NCBI GenBank assembly: GCA_016787415.1
Contig: JAEUUT010000060.1
Location: 1-64,000 of the forward strand
Length of the DNA stretch: 64,000 nucleotides
Direction: 5' to 3'
DNA from: Saprospiraceae bacterium
GTDB taxonomy: Bacteria > Bacteroidota > Bacteroidia > Chitinophagales > Saprospiraceae
Below the pieces are notes generated by a model. That model was not told where the DNA came from, did not search any database, and saw nothing but the letters and a program-made list of their open reading frames with translations. The position numbers and the translations under genes are program-made. Every line of letters begins with the position of its first letter. Position 1 is the first letter of the stretch. Positions 26,273 to 34,797 of the stretch are shown here, piece by piece.

Positions 26273-26962
26273 ATGAAGTCCATCGTAAAAATCAGTAACG
26301 CCAATATTTGTCAGCAAGACGATAGCGTCATTCTTCAAAATATCAGCCTGCACATTGGTGAAGGAGAATTTACCTATCTGATTGGGAAAACAGGAAGCGG
26401 CAAATCGAGTCTGCTCAAAACCCTGTACGCTGCATTGCCGCTTACCTCCGGCCATGGCGAGGTGGCAGATTTTGACTTGAAAGAGATCACTCGAAAAAAT
26501 GTGCATTTGCTACGCCGCAAACTCGGCATTGTTTTTCAGGATTTCAACCTGCTTACCGACCGGAATGTGGCAGAAAATCTGTTGTTCGTGCTGCGCGCTA
26601 CCGGGTGGACTGACGAAGCGGAGATGAACAAACGCATGCTGGAAGTACTCACGGAAGTAGGGTTGCTACACAAACAACAAGCAATGCCTTACGAGCTGTC
26701 GGGAGGCGAGCAACAACGGGTGGTCATTGCCCGTGCACTGCTGAACAAACCCATTCTCCTTCTGGCAGATGAGCCCACAGGCAACCTCGATCCGGAAACC
26801 AGCGATGACGTGCTGACGCTGCTGCGCAACCTCGCCAAACAACACAACACGGCCGTGCTGTGCGCCACGCACGACTACCGGATACTACAGAATTTTCCGG
26901 CACGCATCATCCGCGTACAACAAGGTAAACTGATCGACGACGAAGGCATTACGATCAAGTAG
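26273..26962 (+). CDS. FtsE-like ABC transporter ATP-binding protein
   Basis: A 229-residue ABC ATPase. It has Walker [10 protein letters not shown] (38-46), the Q-loop VFQDFNLL (87-94) and the ABC signature LSGGEQQRV (142-150). Walker B is [15 protein letters not shown] and the switch His is in ATHDYR. Length and the DRNVAENL and PTGNLDP stretches match FtsE/LolD-type ATPases that work with an FtsX-like permease in septal wall hydrolase control. No ftsX is adjacent, which is usual in some Bacteroidota, so the role is by family only. It is downstream of dapB and its 3' end overlaps the convergent hypothetical gene by 8 bp. Confidence 0.88.
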   Translation: MKSIVKISNANICQQDDSVILQNISLHIGEGEFTYLIGKTGSGKSSLLKTLYAALPLTSGHGEVADFDLKEITRKNVHLLRRKLGIVFQDFNLLTDRNVAENLLFVLRATGWTDEAEMNKRMLEVLTEVGLLHKQQAMPYELSGGEQQRVVIARALLNKPILLLADEPTGNLDPETSDDVLTLLRNLAKQHNTAVLCATHDYRILQNFPARIIRVQQGKLIDDEGITIK

Positions 26963-27371
26963 TTTCTTCAGCATTGGCCACATCAAGGCGCGCCATTTTG
27001 GCAGCCATCCGTTGTTCCAGCCGGGTAATAGTTGCTTTCCGATGTGTGGTGTAGGGTCGGAAGCCGGACAGAAAAATATCGGATTTGAATTGCAGGTTGT
27101 TTTCCAAAAAATCGGACATCGCATTCAGGTAGTGTAGTACAATGGCCTCTTTTTCCCGCACTGCTTCTGTTCGCATTTTTCTTTTCAGGTTCGAGTCGGC
27201 CAGTACCCTGCGCAGCGCATTGGTAGCACTATTCAGTCGATCCAATATACAGGATGCCCGATCGGCATGTGGCTGCGCCTGCGTGTTGCGCAGTACGCGT
27301 TCGCTAAATACAGCAAGGTTGTCCCCGTGTAAAAACAGGAACTGGCGGTCTACTTTTAACTTGGTATTCAT
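26955..27371 (-). CDS. Hypothetical small helical protein
   Basis: A 138-residue, basic, helical protein with no signal peptide, transmembrane segment or known motif. The central part (ILDRLNSATNALRRVLADSNLKRKMRTEAVREKEAIVLHYLNAMSDF) looks like a coiled-coil or four-helix fold. I do not recognise a family. It overlaps the FtsE-like gene's end by 8 bp in convergent arrangement. The good length and clean start at 27371 support a real gene, but evidence is limited to the open frame and position. Confidence 0.6.
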   Translation of the reverse strand: MNTKLKVDRQFLFLHGDNLAVFSERVLRNTQAQPHADRASCILDRLNSATNALRRVLADSNLKRKMRTEAVREKEAIVLHYLNAMSDFLENNLQFKSDIFLSGFRPYTTHRKATITRLEQRMAAKMARLDVANAEETT

Positions 27372-27604
27372 GGTCAGGACTAATTTGGCAGTGGCAAGGT
27401 AAATAAAGCGATTTTAAATAATAAATGAAATTCAGAAAAATATTTTTCACTAACACTTATTTTCATTTTATTATTGGCAAAAACCAGTTTTTTACAAGTA
27501 TTATTGTATATTTTCCAAAAAGAAACAGCCCTTCAAAGGGGAAGGCGGGAAAAAGTTTCCCCGGAAAAAAAGGGGACAGACCGCATATAAAAATGAAATC
27601 GCCT

Positions 27605-27612
27605 TACTTTTG
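27605..27612 (+). promoter_or_regulatory. Probable Bacteroidota -7 element (TACTTTTG)
   Basis: TACTTTTG lies 41 bp before the sucC start codon. The upstream gap (27372-27604) is AT-rich and shows no other clear signal. Confidence 0.55.
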
Positions 27613-27653
27613 AGCGCTCCATTCATTTTGCTAACCATTTACATACATATTCG

Positions 27654-28847
27654 ATGAACCTACACGAGTACCAGGGCAAGGAATTGCTCAAGTCCTATGG
27701 TGTAAAAATCCAGGAAGGCATCGTTGCCTACAATGCACAGGATGCCGTTGAAGCCGCCAAAAAATTAAAAGAACTCTATGATTCCGGCTGGTGCGTCGTC
27801 AAAGCGCAGGTACACGCCGGCGGTCGCGGTAAAGGCGGCGGTGTAAAACTGGCCAAAAGCCCTGAACAGGCGGGCGAGATTGCACAGGCTATGATCGGAA
27901 TGCGCCTGATTACCCCTCAAACCTCCGCAGAAGGCAAACTCGTGCGCAAGGTACTGGTGGCTCAAGACGTGTTTTATCCGGGCGCTTCCGACCCGAAAGA
28001 ATTTTATATCAGTATCCTGACCGACCGCGGTTCGGGTAGCAATGTCATCATTTACTCGCCCGACGGCGGTATGGACATTGAAAAAGTGGCCGAAGAAACG
28101 CCCGAACGCGTATTTACCGAACACATCGACCCGTTGATCGGCCTGCGCGGATTCCAGGCGCAGAAAGTGGCGTTCAACCTGGGTTTGAGCGGACAGGCTT
28201 TCAAGGAAATGGTCGATTTCGTGCAAAAACTGTACGCCGCATTTGTCGGCGCCGATGCCAGCCTGTTCGAAATCAATCCTTGCCTCAAAACTTCCGACGA
28301 CCGTATCATCGCTGTCGATGCGAAGGTGACCCTCGACGACAACGCGCTGTACCGCCACAAAGACCTGGAAACCCTGCGCGATACCGATGAGGAAGATCCG
28401 GCGGATGTGGAAGCACAGCAATACGACCTGAACTATGTAAAACTCGACGGCAACGTGGGTTGTATGGTGAACGGCGCCGGACTTGCCATGGCTACCATGG
28501 ACCTGATTAAACTGTCGGGTGGCGAACCTGCCAACTTCCTCGACGTAGGCGGCACAGCCGATGCGCAACGCGTAGAAAATGCCATGCGTTTTATTCTGAA
28601 AGATGCCAACGTAAAGGCCATCCTGATCAATATTTTTGGTGGTATCGTTCGCTGCGACCGCGTGGCACAAGGCGTCGTAGATGCCTATAAAGCCATCGGC
28701 ACAATCCCGGTGCCTGTGATCGTGCGCCTGCAAGGCACGAATGCCGATATCGCTAAAAAGATTATCGACGAATCTGGCCTGGAAGTAATGGGCGCCGTTG
28801 AGTTTCAGGAGGCAGCCGATCTGGTGGCGAAGGTGCTGAGCAAGTAA
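27654..28847 (+). CDS. sucC: Succinate--CoA ligase (ADP-forming) subunit beta
   Basis: A 397-residue ATP-grasp protein of standard length. Landmarks are MNLHEYQGKELL at the start and VKAQVHAGGRGKGGG as the nucleotide-binding loop. Further on are FEINPCLKT, AVDAKVTLDDNAL, NGAGLAMATMDLIKLSGG and INIFGGIVRCD. It forms the beta subunit of the TCA-cycle enzyme that couples succinyl-CoA cleavage to ATP (or GTP) formation. The alpha subunit gene sucD is not next to it here, so the two must be apart in this genome. Element E10 follows 1-2 bp after the stop. Confidence 0.98.
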   Translation: MNLHEYQGKELLKSYGVKIQEGIVAYNAQDAVEAAKKLKELYDSGWCVVKAQVHAGGRGKGGGVKLAKSPEQAGEIAQAMIGMRLITPQTSAEGKLVRKVLVAQDVFYPGASDPKEFYISILTDRGSGSNVIIYSPDGGMDIEKVAEETPERVFTEHIDPLIGLRGFQAQKVAFNLGLSGQAFKEMVDFVQKLYAAFVGADASLFEINPCLKTSDDRIIAVDAKVTLDDNALYRHKDLETLRDTDEEDPADVEAQQYDLNYVKLDGNVGCMVNGAGLAMATMDLIKLSGGEPANFLDVGGTADAQRVENAMRFILKDANVKAILINIFGGIVRCDRVAQGVVDAYKAIGTIPVPVIVRLQGTNADIAKKIIDESGLEVMGAVEFQEAADLVAKVLSK

Positions 28848-28848
28848 T

Positions 28849-29059
28849 TATCAGTTATCGGTTATTAGTTATCAGGGGTGGTAAAAAGTCGACAGTCCTC
28901 AGTCCTAAGTCCTCAGTCCGTAGCGTACACCTGCATACGTCGGGTATATCAATTAAGATTGCAATGAGTGATAGGTGTACGCTACGGACTGAGGACTTAG
29001 GACTGAGGACTGTCGACTTTTTACCACCCCTGATAACTAATAACAGATAACAGATAACT
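28849..29059. repeat. Element E10: perfect 72-bp inverted repeat (AGTCCTR words plus outer AGTTATC words)
   Basis: Arms 28861-28932 and 28973-29044 are perfect reverse complements over 72 bp, with a 40-nt loop. From outside in, the arm reads GTTATTAGTTATCAG, then GGGGTGGTAAAAA, then AGTCGAC and AGTCCTC/AGTCCTA words, then core GTAGCGTACACC. Imperfect AGTTATC-type words extend both ends to about 28849 and 29059. It fills the gap between convergent sucC and a small membrane gene. Word variants are mirrored exactly in both arms. Confidence 0.95.
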
Positions 29060-29064
29060 AAAAA

Positions 29065-29364
29065 CTAAAAGAGTTTCACGCCATACACAAATACCCATAC
29101 AAACGCCAGTATGGAAGTGGCGATTACAATGCCGCGCATGGCAAGTTCCCAACGGCGACGGCGATACAGGTTGATCAGAATCATATTGACCGCAATGGAA
29201 ATGATAGCCAGGGTGCGCTCCCGAAAATTGGGAGAGAATCCTTTGTTGCTTACAGCGCCCAGTTTTTCCAGAATACTGAATATTTGATACAGTAAAATGA
29301 ATGCCAGCGCGGGGAAAAGGATTCCCGTGAGCAGGCCGACCCAGATTTTATTTTGTTTTTGCAT
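29065..29364 (-). CDS. Small membrane protein (three predicted helices)
   Basis: A 99-residue protein with three hydrophobic helices: residues about 8-30 (VGLLTGILFPALAFILLYQIF), 51-66 (LAIISIAVNMILINLY) and 77-98 (GIVIATSILAFVWVFVYG). Basic residues RRRR sit between the second and third. No family motif is recognised. It lies 63 bp downstream of surE on the same strand and may be in its transcript. Element E10 follows its stop. Confidence 0.72.
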   Translation of the reverse strand: MQKQNKIWVGLLTGILFPALAFILLYQIFSILEKLGAVSNKGFSPNFRERTLAIISIAVNMILINLYRRRRWELAMRGIVIATSILAFVWVFVYGVKLF

Positions 29365-29427
29365 GTAGGTATGTTTGTGTGCCGGGCAAAACTGAAAAAA
29401 CAGCCACGATATTGCAGGTTGCAGCCA

Positions 29428-30198
29428 TCAAATCTGCTCCAGCGGCTTCAAACTATCCATGGCTTTGTAGTTTGTCAGGTCGTGCATGGAAGGCACAATG
29501 GAAATATAGCCGTTTTTCAAGGCCTCGATATCGGTATCCCCGGCGTGGTCGTTGTTGACGAATTGTCCACTCAGCCAATAATACGGATGCCCGGAAGGGT
29601 CGCGGCCTTCCACGAAGGTTTCTACCCAGCGCCCGTCGGCCTGTCGGCAAATGCGCAGTCCTTTCAATTGATCAGCGGGTAGTTTTGGAATGTTTACATT
29701 CAATAAGTTGCCTGATTCAAATGTTTTTTCAAGCGCATATTGCATGATTTTCCGAATCCAGGGTGTGGCTGGTGTAAAATCTGCATCAAAACTGAAATCG
29801 TCGAGCGAAAAACCGATGCTTTTGACATTTTCCAGCGCTGCTTCCATAGCGGCCGACAGCGTACCGGAGTAAATAATGTTGATACTGGCATTGCTACCGT
29901 GGTTGATACCAGACACGCAGAGGTCGATGGTACGGTTTTTTAGTACCACATGTTTGGCGAGTTTGACGCAATCGACCGGGGTGCCCGAGCACTCCCAGGC
30001 TTCGATACCTTCAAACACTTTTACTTTTTTCAGGCGAAGCGGATCATGGATGGTAATACCGTGGCCTTTGCCGCTTTGAGGAGAATCGGGCGCGACGACA
30101 ACTACTTCGCCGAGTTCGGAAGCAATTTCCACCAGCCTGCGGATACCTGGCGCAAGAATGCCGTCGTCGTTGGTGACAAGAATCAATGGTTTGTTCAT
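29428..30198 (-). CDS. surE: 5'/3'-nucleotidase SurE
   Basis: A 256-residue phosphatase. It has LVTNDDG (metal ligands Asp 11 and 12), the PDSPQSGKGHG loop (Ser at metal site), SGINHGSN and YSGTLSAAMEAALE, the standard SurE signatures. It dephosphorylates nucleoside 5'- or 3'-monophosphates in the cytoplasm and is linked to stationary-phase survival. Start ATG 30198 gives MNKPLILVTNDDG; an upstream start at 30225 adds nine residues with no support. It is divergent from the LysM gene and followed by a small membrane protein gene. Confidence 0.96.
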   Translation of the reverse strand: MNKPLILVTNDDGILAPGIRRLVEIASELGEVVVVAPDSPQSGKGHGITIHDPLRLKKVKVFEGIEAWECSGTPVDCVKLAKHVVLKNRTIDLCVSGINHGSNASINIIYSGTLSAAMEAALENVKSIGFSLDDFSFDADFTPATPWIRKIMQYALEKTFESGNLLNVNIPKLPADQLKGLRICRQADGRWVETFVEGRDPSGHPYYWLSGQFVNNDHAGDTDIEALKNGYISIVPSMHDLTNYKAMDSLKPLEQI

Positions 30199-30462
30199 GG
30201 GACAAAAATAGGAGTATGCTTGCAAATTGCCGCAGTCATAAACCCTTCAACAAAAAAACAATTTCTTTATTCTGGTCGTTAAAACCCCTGAAAATCGGGC
30301 AGTTCGGCGCTTCTTTGCATAAAAATTGAATACAGATTTGATTTTCAGCAGATTAATTCAGCATTTTCGCCTAACCTTGCAGAAATATTTAATGTCCAAA
30401 GACAAGAAAACTACCCGATTATTGATTAGAAGAAACCCTTTTCTTCACCAAACAGTCTGTTT

Positions 30463-32301
30463 ATGAAAAGCCTTTTTCAGTTCATCCTCCTCTTGTTGTG
30501 CACCTTCCGCCTTTCTGCTCAAAATGCCTCGAATACACCTGTATTCCTGTTGTTTACGCAAGATTGCATGGATCAACTGGAATATCGGTACACGTATAGT
30601 GGCGCCGGTGTTCTGACCTATTCCGTGCATCCAAACAGCAATGAACAGTTTTTGCTGAAAGCCGGCAATGAAGGGATTACCTCCCCCACCCTGCCGAAAG
30701 GCGCCGTTACCTGCCGTGGATTTACCATGAATTCGGCATTTACCGATGCAATTAACCAGCAAAAAAGACAAGTCTACGTCGTACATCAAACCCCATCGGG
30801 GTACCTGCAAATGCCCGTCATCGAGGCCATTCAGGTAACGCGCAACGGGGTTTTTTACCTGTTTAAAGCGCCCAATTATTCTTTTGCACTCGACAGCACC
30901 AAACTGGTAGGTTCCGTCAACCTCGGCACTGCCAATTCCGGTTCCTATGTGTATTTGTCGGGCGTAAAAGCGCGCGAATGCCGGCGCGAGTATTCGTTCC
31001 GCCGCGAACCCGTACAAACGGGCATGGAACGCGCCGACTTCGATTTCATTCCCGGCATCGGTATCACCAGCGACCGCTCTGGCGTCACGGCTTCCGAAGC
31101 GGAGGGCAACACACGCCGCCTTGTAAAAATGAATGGAATGGCTTTTGATGATTACCTGGTGGCTACCTGCAAGGGTACCAGCGTTCCACCTTCTACATTG
31201 CCACAGTACGCACCTGAGTTCGGATACGGTACAGCGAATCAAAACCCGAATACCGTAACTGAGCCCAACAAAGAAGACTACTCGGCCACCACAGCCACTA
31301 CACCTGCCGGGCCGCCTCCGGGTCTGATTAGTTGCCCGGAAATGCCAGGATACGGATACCACATTGTACAACCCAAGGAAACGCTGGCTGCCATCGCGCG
31401 TACCTACAATGTGGACATCAAAAAAATCCAGAAATGGAATAACATCGAGAATGCCAACCACATCGAGATTTGTCAGAAAGTGTGGGTTACCCAACCGCCC
31501 AAAACGGTGGCAAAAGGCGTTACCGTGACGAAACCCAAGGCACCAACAGGCACTACGGTGAACAGCCAGAAAATGTACTGGAACCAGGCAGGCGCGCCCG
31601 CAGCATACGCTACACCTACCACGGGTGCTACGGTGACGTATTTGCCGGCTCAATACAACACGACGGGCAACCCATATTACTTTACCCAGCCGCAGCCGCA
31701 AACAACTACTGTTGCACCCACTACTACGCGCCCCAGCGTCCATGTCGTTCAAAAAGGTGAATCGGTTTACAGCATTTCCAAGCACTACGCCTGCGCCGAA
31801 GAATGCATCCGCCGGGCCAATGGTATGCCCCTGGAAGGGAACGTGGCACTTCAGATCAATCAGCAGATTATCATACCAGAATGCACTTGCCAGGTTCCGG
31901 CCAATACTACCGGGTACCAGTCCAACCCTTCCATGTTGAACAAACTGGCGGGCGGCAATGTACTGAACCCGACCGGCACCTCGAATCCTGTAGCGCCTAC
32001 CACTTACTCAACGCCTGGCAACCCGGATCCGATCTATATCAACAATCCAACCGAGCCATTCTCGGAAACGTCGGTGCTGAATAACAACAATAACCTGCAA
32101 CCCAAAGGCGCCACCTCTACGCAGCCTCAAACGGGTACAGCCGCCTACTTCCAGGAATATGTGGTCAAACAAGGTGATACACTGGGTTCTATTGCAGCCA
32201 AATTCAAAGTGAGTTCGGCTGAACTGGTACAGGTAAATTCTCTGGAAGCCAATGAAACCCTCATGCCAGGCAAACGCCTGCTCATACCGAGAACGAACTA
32301 G
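30463..32301 (+). CDS. Secreted protein with three LysM domains
   Basis: A 612-residue protein with a signal peptide (MKSLFQFILLLLCTFRLSAQ). A ~200-residue N-terminal beta-rich region of unknown fold contains EYSFRREPVQTGMERADF. A proline/threonine-rich linker and three LysM domains follow, starting near residues 296 (YHIVQPKETLAAIARTYNV), 425 (VHVVQKGESVYSISKHY) and 565 (VVKQGDTLGSIAAKFKV). LysM domains bind peptidoglycan. No lytic or peptidase domain is seen, so it may be a wall anchor or structural protein, perhaps with the N-terminal region as its working part. A terminator-like hairpin follows at 32331-32367. Function unresolved. Confidence 0.85.
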   Translation: MKSLFQFILLLLCTFRLSAQNASNTPVFLLFTQDCMDQLEYRYTYSGAGVLTYSVHPNSNEQFLLKAGNEGITSPTLPKGAVTCRGFTMNSAFTDAINQQKRQVYVVHQTPSGYLQMPVIEAIQVTRNGVFYLFKAPNYSFALDSTKLVGSVNLGTANSGSYVYLSGVKARECRREYSFRREPVQTGMERADFDFIPGIGITSDRSGVTASEAEGNTRRLVKMNGMAFDDYLVATCKGTSVPPSTLPQYAPEFGYGTANQNPNTVTEPNKEDYSATTATTPAGPPPGLISCPEMPGYGYHIVQPKETLAAIARTYNVDIKKIQKWNNIENANHIEICQKVWVTQPPKTVAKGVTVTKPKAPTGTTVNSQKMYWNQAGAPAAYATPTTGATVTYLPAQYNTTGNPYYFTQPQPQTTTVAPTTTRPSVHVVQKGESVYSISKHYACAEECIRRANGMPLEGNVALQINQQIIIPECTCQVPANTTGYQSNPSMLNKLAGGNVLNPTGTSNPVAPTTYSTPGNPDPIYINNPTEPFSETSVLNNNNNLQPKGATSTQPQTGTAAYFQEYVVKQGDTLGSIAAKFKVSSAELVQVNSLEANETLMPGKRLLIPRTN

Positions 32302-32330
32302 GGGTTGTAGTTTTTGAATTAGAGGGGAAA

Positions 32331-32370
32331 TCCCGAATTGTGGTAAATACCAAGATTCGGGATTTTTTTG
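32331..32370 (+). terminator. ATCCCGAAT-type terminator with partial downstream cassette
   Basis: A hairpin of ATCCCGAAT...ATTCGGGAT with a partly paired middle, followed by TTTTTTT. It terminates the LysM gene. Just after it, at about 32377-32400, comes TTTTCCGTAGAGTAATTTCCC, the same outer edge that starts E12 and E15, but without the hairpin arms. Confidence 0.8.
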
Positions 32371-32555
32371 TTGTTTATTTTCCGTAGAGTAATTTCCCTT
32401 CTACCCAAATTTAGTTAATTCACAGCAATACCGGCCGTCTGCACAATTGCACGGGCGCATTCACGTTAAGCAAACAAACCCGACAAGAGACCTCTATATT
32501 CTTTCCTGTAATCCACGCTTTAATCCGCTTACTTCATTCTTAACAACCGATTTTC

Positions 32556-34370
32556 ATGGTGAAAAGAGCACTACTCCTGCCTTTGGTGCTTTGCGTTGCA
32601 TTTCAAATGCAAGCACAACTTCCTACTCCCTGTGGCGCCGGCTCCCAACCTGCCGGCTCGTGTGAATCAGCCTGTATTTTTTGTAATTTCAACGGTTTTG
32701 TGGGTTCCACATACAGTGGCGTGCCCGACGACGACTCTATCCAGTTTTGTGGAACCCTTGAAAATGTGCAGTGGATCGGATACATCGCCGGTTCACAAAA
32801 TGCCACGTTTACCGTCACACCTATCCAGTGTGCCGACAGCAACGGTCTCCAGATCGCCTTGTATTCCGATTGCAAGGCAGAGCCGCTGGCCTGCAACAAA
32901 GGACGTGAATTTGGAGGCGCCGACCCTGTTTCCGTTACCATCAACAACCTGCATGTCGGTTCCAACTACTTTCTTCTGGTAGATGGTTATGCGGGCGACT
33001 ACTGTACGTTTTCTATCAGCGTAACGCCCGACAGCGCCGTTTATGAGCCTCCGCTGGGCACTGTCGGCAATATCGAAGGCCCGCTGGAAGCATGTGCAGG
33101 TGCGATACTACGGTATTCCGTATCACCGGTGGCTGGCGCGGGCGCCTACATCTGGGATGGGCCGCCGGGTACCCTGGTAAATGGCGAACCCGTTCCTCAA
33201 ACGGTACTCGCGCCGGGCGGTAGTCTGGTCGAGGTTACCATCCCTCCGCAAAGCGGCACGTTGTGTGTGCAGGCTGCCAACTCCTGCAAGCAAAATCCGC
33301 CCTGTACCGGCACACTCGATTTCACGGTCATTTCCGATACCTATCGCCCTCAGATTGCGCTCGACTCCGTGCAGGGTTTGTCGTGTACAGAAAGCGTGGC
33401 CCGCCTCGAAGCCAGTGTTAGCCCGAGCACCTACTATCAGATCGAATGGACGGCCGATTCGACCGGGCATATTGTTTCTCACGCCAATACGCTGAACCCA
33501 GGCGTTGATTCCATCGGAATGTACACCCTGCGCGTGACCAACCCGATAAACGGCTGTTTTTCCATCGACAGTGTACAAGTGACGGAGCCGATTTTGCCAA
33601 GCCAGGTAGTGTTTTCACAGCAGGATATCAGTTGTTATGCTCAAAAAAACGGGGTCATCCGCGTAGATTCTGTTACCGGCGTCGATCCGTTTGTGTACGC
33701 GCTGGATGGCGACAATTTTAATGTTTCGCCGGAATTTAAGTTTCTTTCTCCGGGCGATCACCCCTTGCGAATACAGTCGGCCAACGGCTGCGAATGGGAT
33801 ACGATCGTCCACCTGACAGAACCTCCCGAAATTATCGTTCAACTCGACCCCGATACCAGCATACACCTCGGGCAGGAACTCGCCCTGTTTCGTATGAGCA
33901 ATGTGAGCGACCCCGATCGGGCCGATCAGGTCGTGATGACACCTGCCACCTTGCAGCCGATGTCGTGCGACACCTGTATGTATACACCGGCCGCTTCGTT
34001 TCGATACCACGTCACCGTGCTCGATTCAGCAGGTTGCAAGGGTACCGACGAACGCCTGGTAATTGTTGGAAGAGAACGTTATGTCTATATTCCCAACATC
34101 TTTTCACCGGGAGCGGAAAGTACAAACAGTGTATTTACTGTGTACAGTGGCGAAGATGTGGAGCAAATCAGGTTGCTGCGGGTGCTCGACCGCTGGGGAC
34201 AAACAATTTACGAACACTATGACTTTTTACCCAACGATACCAATATTGGTTGGGACGGCACGGTTGCAGGCAAATTAGCCATGCCTGGCGTCTTTATTTA
34301 CCAGGCCGAGATTATGTTTAAGGATGGAGAGACAGAGAAGTTTTTTGGAGATGTAACGCTAGTGAGATAG
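32556..34370 (+). CDS. Type IX secretion cargo with C-terminal CHU_C (type B) sorting domain
   Basis: A 604-residue secreted protein. A signal peptide (MVKRALLLPLVLCVAFQMQAQ) is followed by a Cys-rich domain (CESACIFCNFNGFVG, then a PPC-like part). A PKD-like segment comes next, then a SprB-like repeat (DISCYAQKNGVIRVDSVTG) and a C-terminal type B sorting domain (YVYIPNIFSPG, RVLDRWGQTIYE, PGVFIYQAEI, FFGDVTLVR). The last domain directs export through the type IX secretion system and attachment at the cell surface. Both the Cys-rich N-terminal domain and the SprB-plus-CHU_C C-terminal block recur in the giant gene at 53000-60085, so they are paralogues. The ligand is unknown; adhesion or gliding is a guess. 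An ATCCCGAAT terminator and E12 follow. Confidence 0.88.
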   Translation: MVKRALLLPLVLCVAFQMQAQLPTPCGAGSQPAGSCESACIFCNFNGFVGSTYSGVPDDDSIQFCGTLENVQWIGYIAGSQNATFTVTPIQCADSNGLQIALYSDCKAEPLACNKGREFGGADPVSVTINNLHVGSNYFLLVDGYAGDYCTFSISVTPDSAVYEPPLGTVGNIEGPLEACAGAILRYSVSPVAGAGAYIWDGPPGTLVNGEPVPQTVLAPGGSLVEVTIPPQSGTLCVQAANSCKQNPPCTGTLDFTVISDTYRPQIALDSVQGLSCTESVARLEASVSPSTYYQIEWTADSTGHIVSHANTLNPGVDSIGMYTLRVTNPINGCFSIDSVQVTEPILPSQVVFSQQDISCYAQKNGVIRVDSVTGVDPFVYALDGDNFNVSPEFKFLSPGDHPLRIQSANGCEWDTIVHLTEPPEIIVQLDPDTSIHLGQELALFRMSNVSDPDRADQVVMTPATLQPMSCDTCMYTPAASFRYHVTVLDSAGCKGTDERLVIVGRERYVYIPNIFSPGAESTNSVFTVYSGEDVEQIRLLRVLDRWGQTIYEHYDFLPNDTNIGWDGTVAGKLAMPGVFIYQAEIMFKDGETEKFFGDVTLVR

Positions 34371-34375
34371 AGAGA

Positions 34376-34430
34376 AGCGAGAGGTGAGAGGTGAGAGGTG
34401 AGAGGTGAGAAGCGAGAGGTGAGAAACATG
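34376..34430. repeat. Element E11: lone arm of GAGAGGT words
   Basis: A tandem run of seven to eight GAGAGGT/GAGAAGC words just after the stop of the type IX cargo gene. No inverted partner is close. The words match E5 and the reverse complement of E8. Confidence 0.75.
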
Positions 34431-34433
34431 AGT

Positions 34434-34473
34434 CATCCCGAATTTTGGTTAAGGCCAGGATTCGGGATTTTTT
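34434..34473 (+). terminator. ATCCCGAAT-type terminator
   Basis: ATCCCGAAT and ATTCGGGAT arms around a TTTGG..CCAGG stem, followed by TTTTTTTT. It terminates the type IX cargo gene and is nearly the same as the hairpins at 32331 and 52904. Confidence 0.82.
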
Positions 34474-34486
34474 TTGTGGCTATTTT

Positions 34487-34640
34487 CCCGTAGAGTAATT
34501 TCCCGCAGATCGCGCAGAATACCCGCAGAACTCGCAGAACGTAGAGTACACCAATACATTGACTGATAGTAAAATGTGTACTCTACGTTCTGCGAGTTCT
34601 GCGGGTATTCTGCGCGATCTGCGGGAAATTACTCTACGGG
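34487..34640. repeat. Element E12: perfect 65-bp inverted repeat (CGCAGAAYT words)
   Basis: Arms 34487-34551 and 34576-34640 are perfect reverse complements over 65 bp, with a 24-nt loop. The arms run CCCGTAGAGTAATTTCC, then several CGCAGAnnn words, then GTAGAGTACAC. Further broken copies of the edge (TAACTCTACGGGAAA) extend to about 34680. An ATTCGGGATGTCTC half-copy lies at about 34714. It sits in the 427-bp gap before the Crp/Fnr gene. Confidence 0.95.
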
Positions 34641-34731
34641 GAATAACTCTACGGGAAAATCTGCAAGAAATAACTCTACTGAAATCAACCTAATCAATCC
34701 GTATCAGACCGAAAATTCGGGATGTCTCATG

Positions 34732-34760
34732 TTTGTTTTTTTTGAAATAGTATTATTTTG
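34732..34760 (+). promoter_or_regulatory. Possible Bacteroidota promoter upstream of the Crp/Fnr gene
   Basis: TTTG (34732-34735), a 17-bp spacer, then TTATTTTG (34753-34760), one base off TAnnTTTG. It lies 37 bp before the start at 34798. Confidence 0.45.
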
Positions 34761-34797
34761 CATGCCTGCTTGCTATCCTGCGAACCCTCCTGACTAC

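Noticed and set aside
30445-31785. Long open frame on the minus strand
   Set aside because: It is antisense to the LysM gene, has no recognisable protein pattern, and the plus-strand frame is clearly coding.
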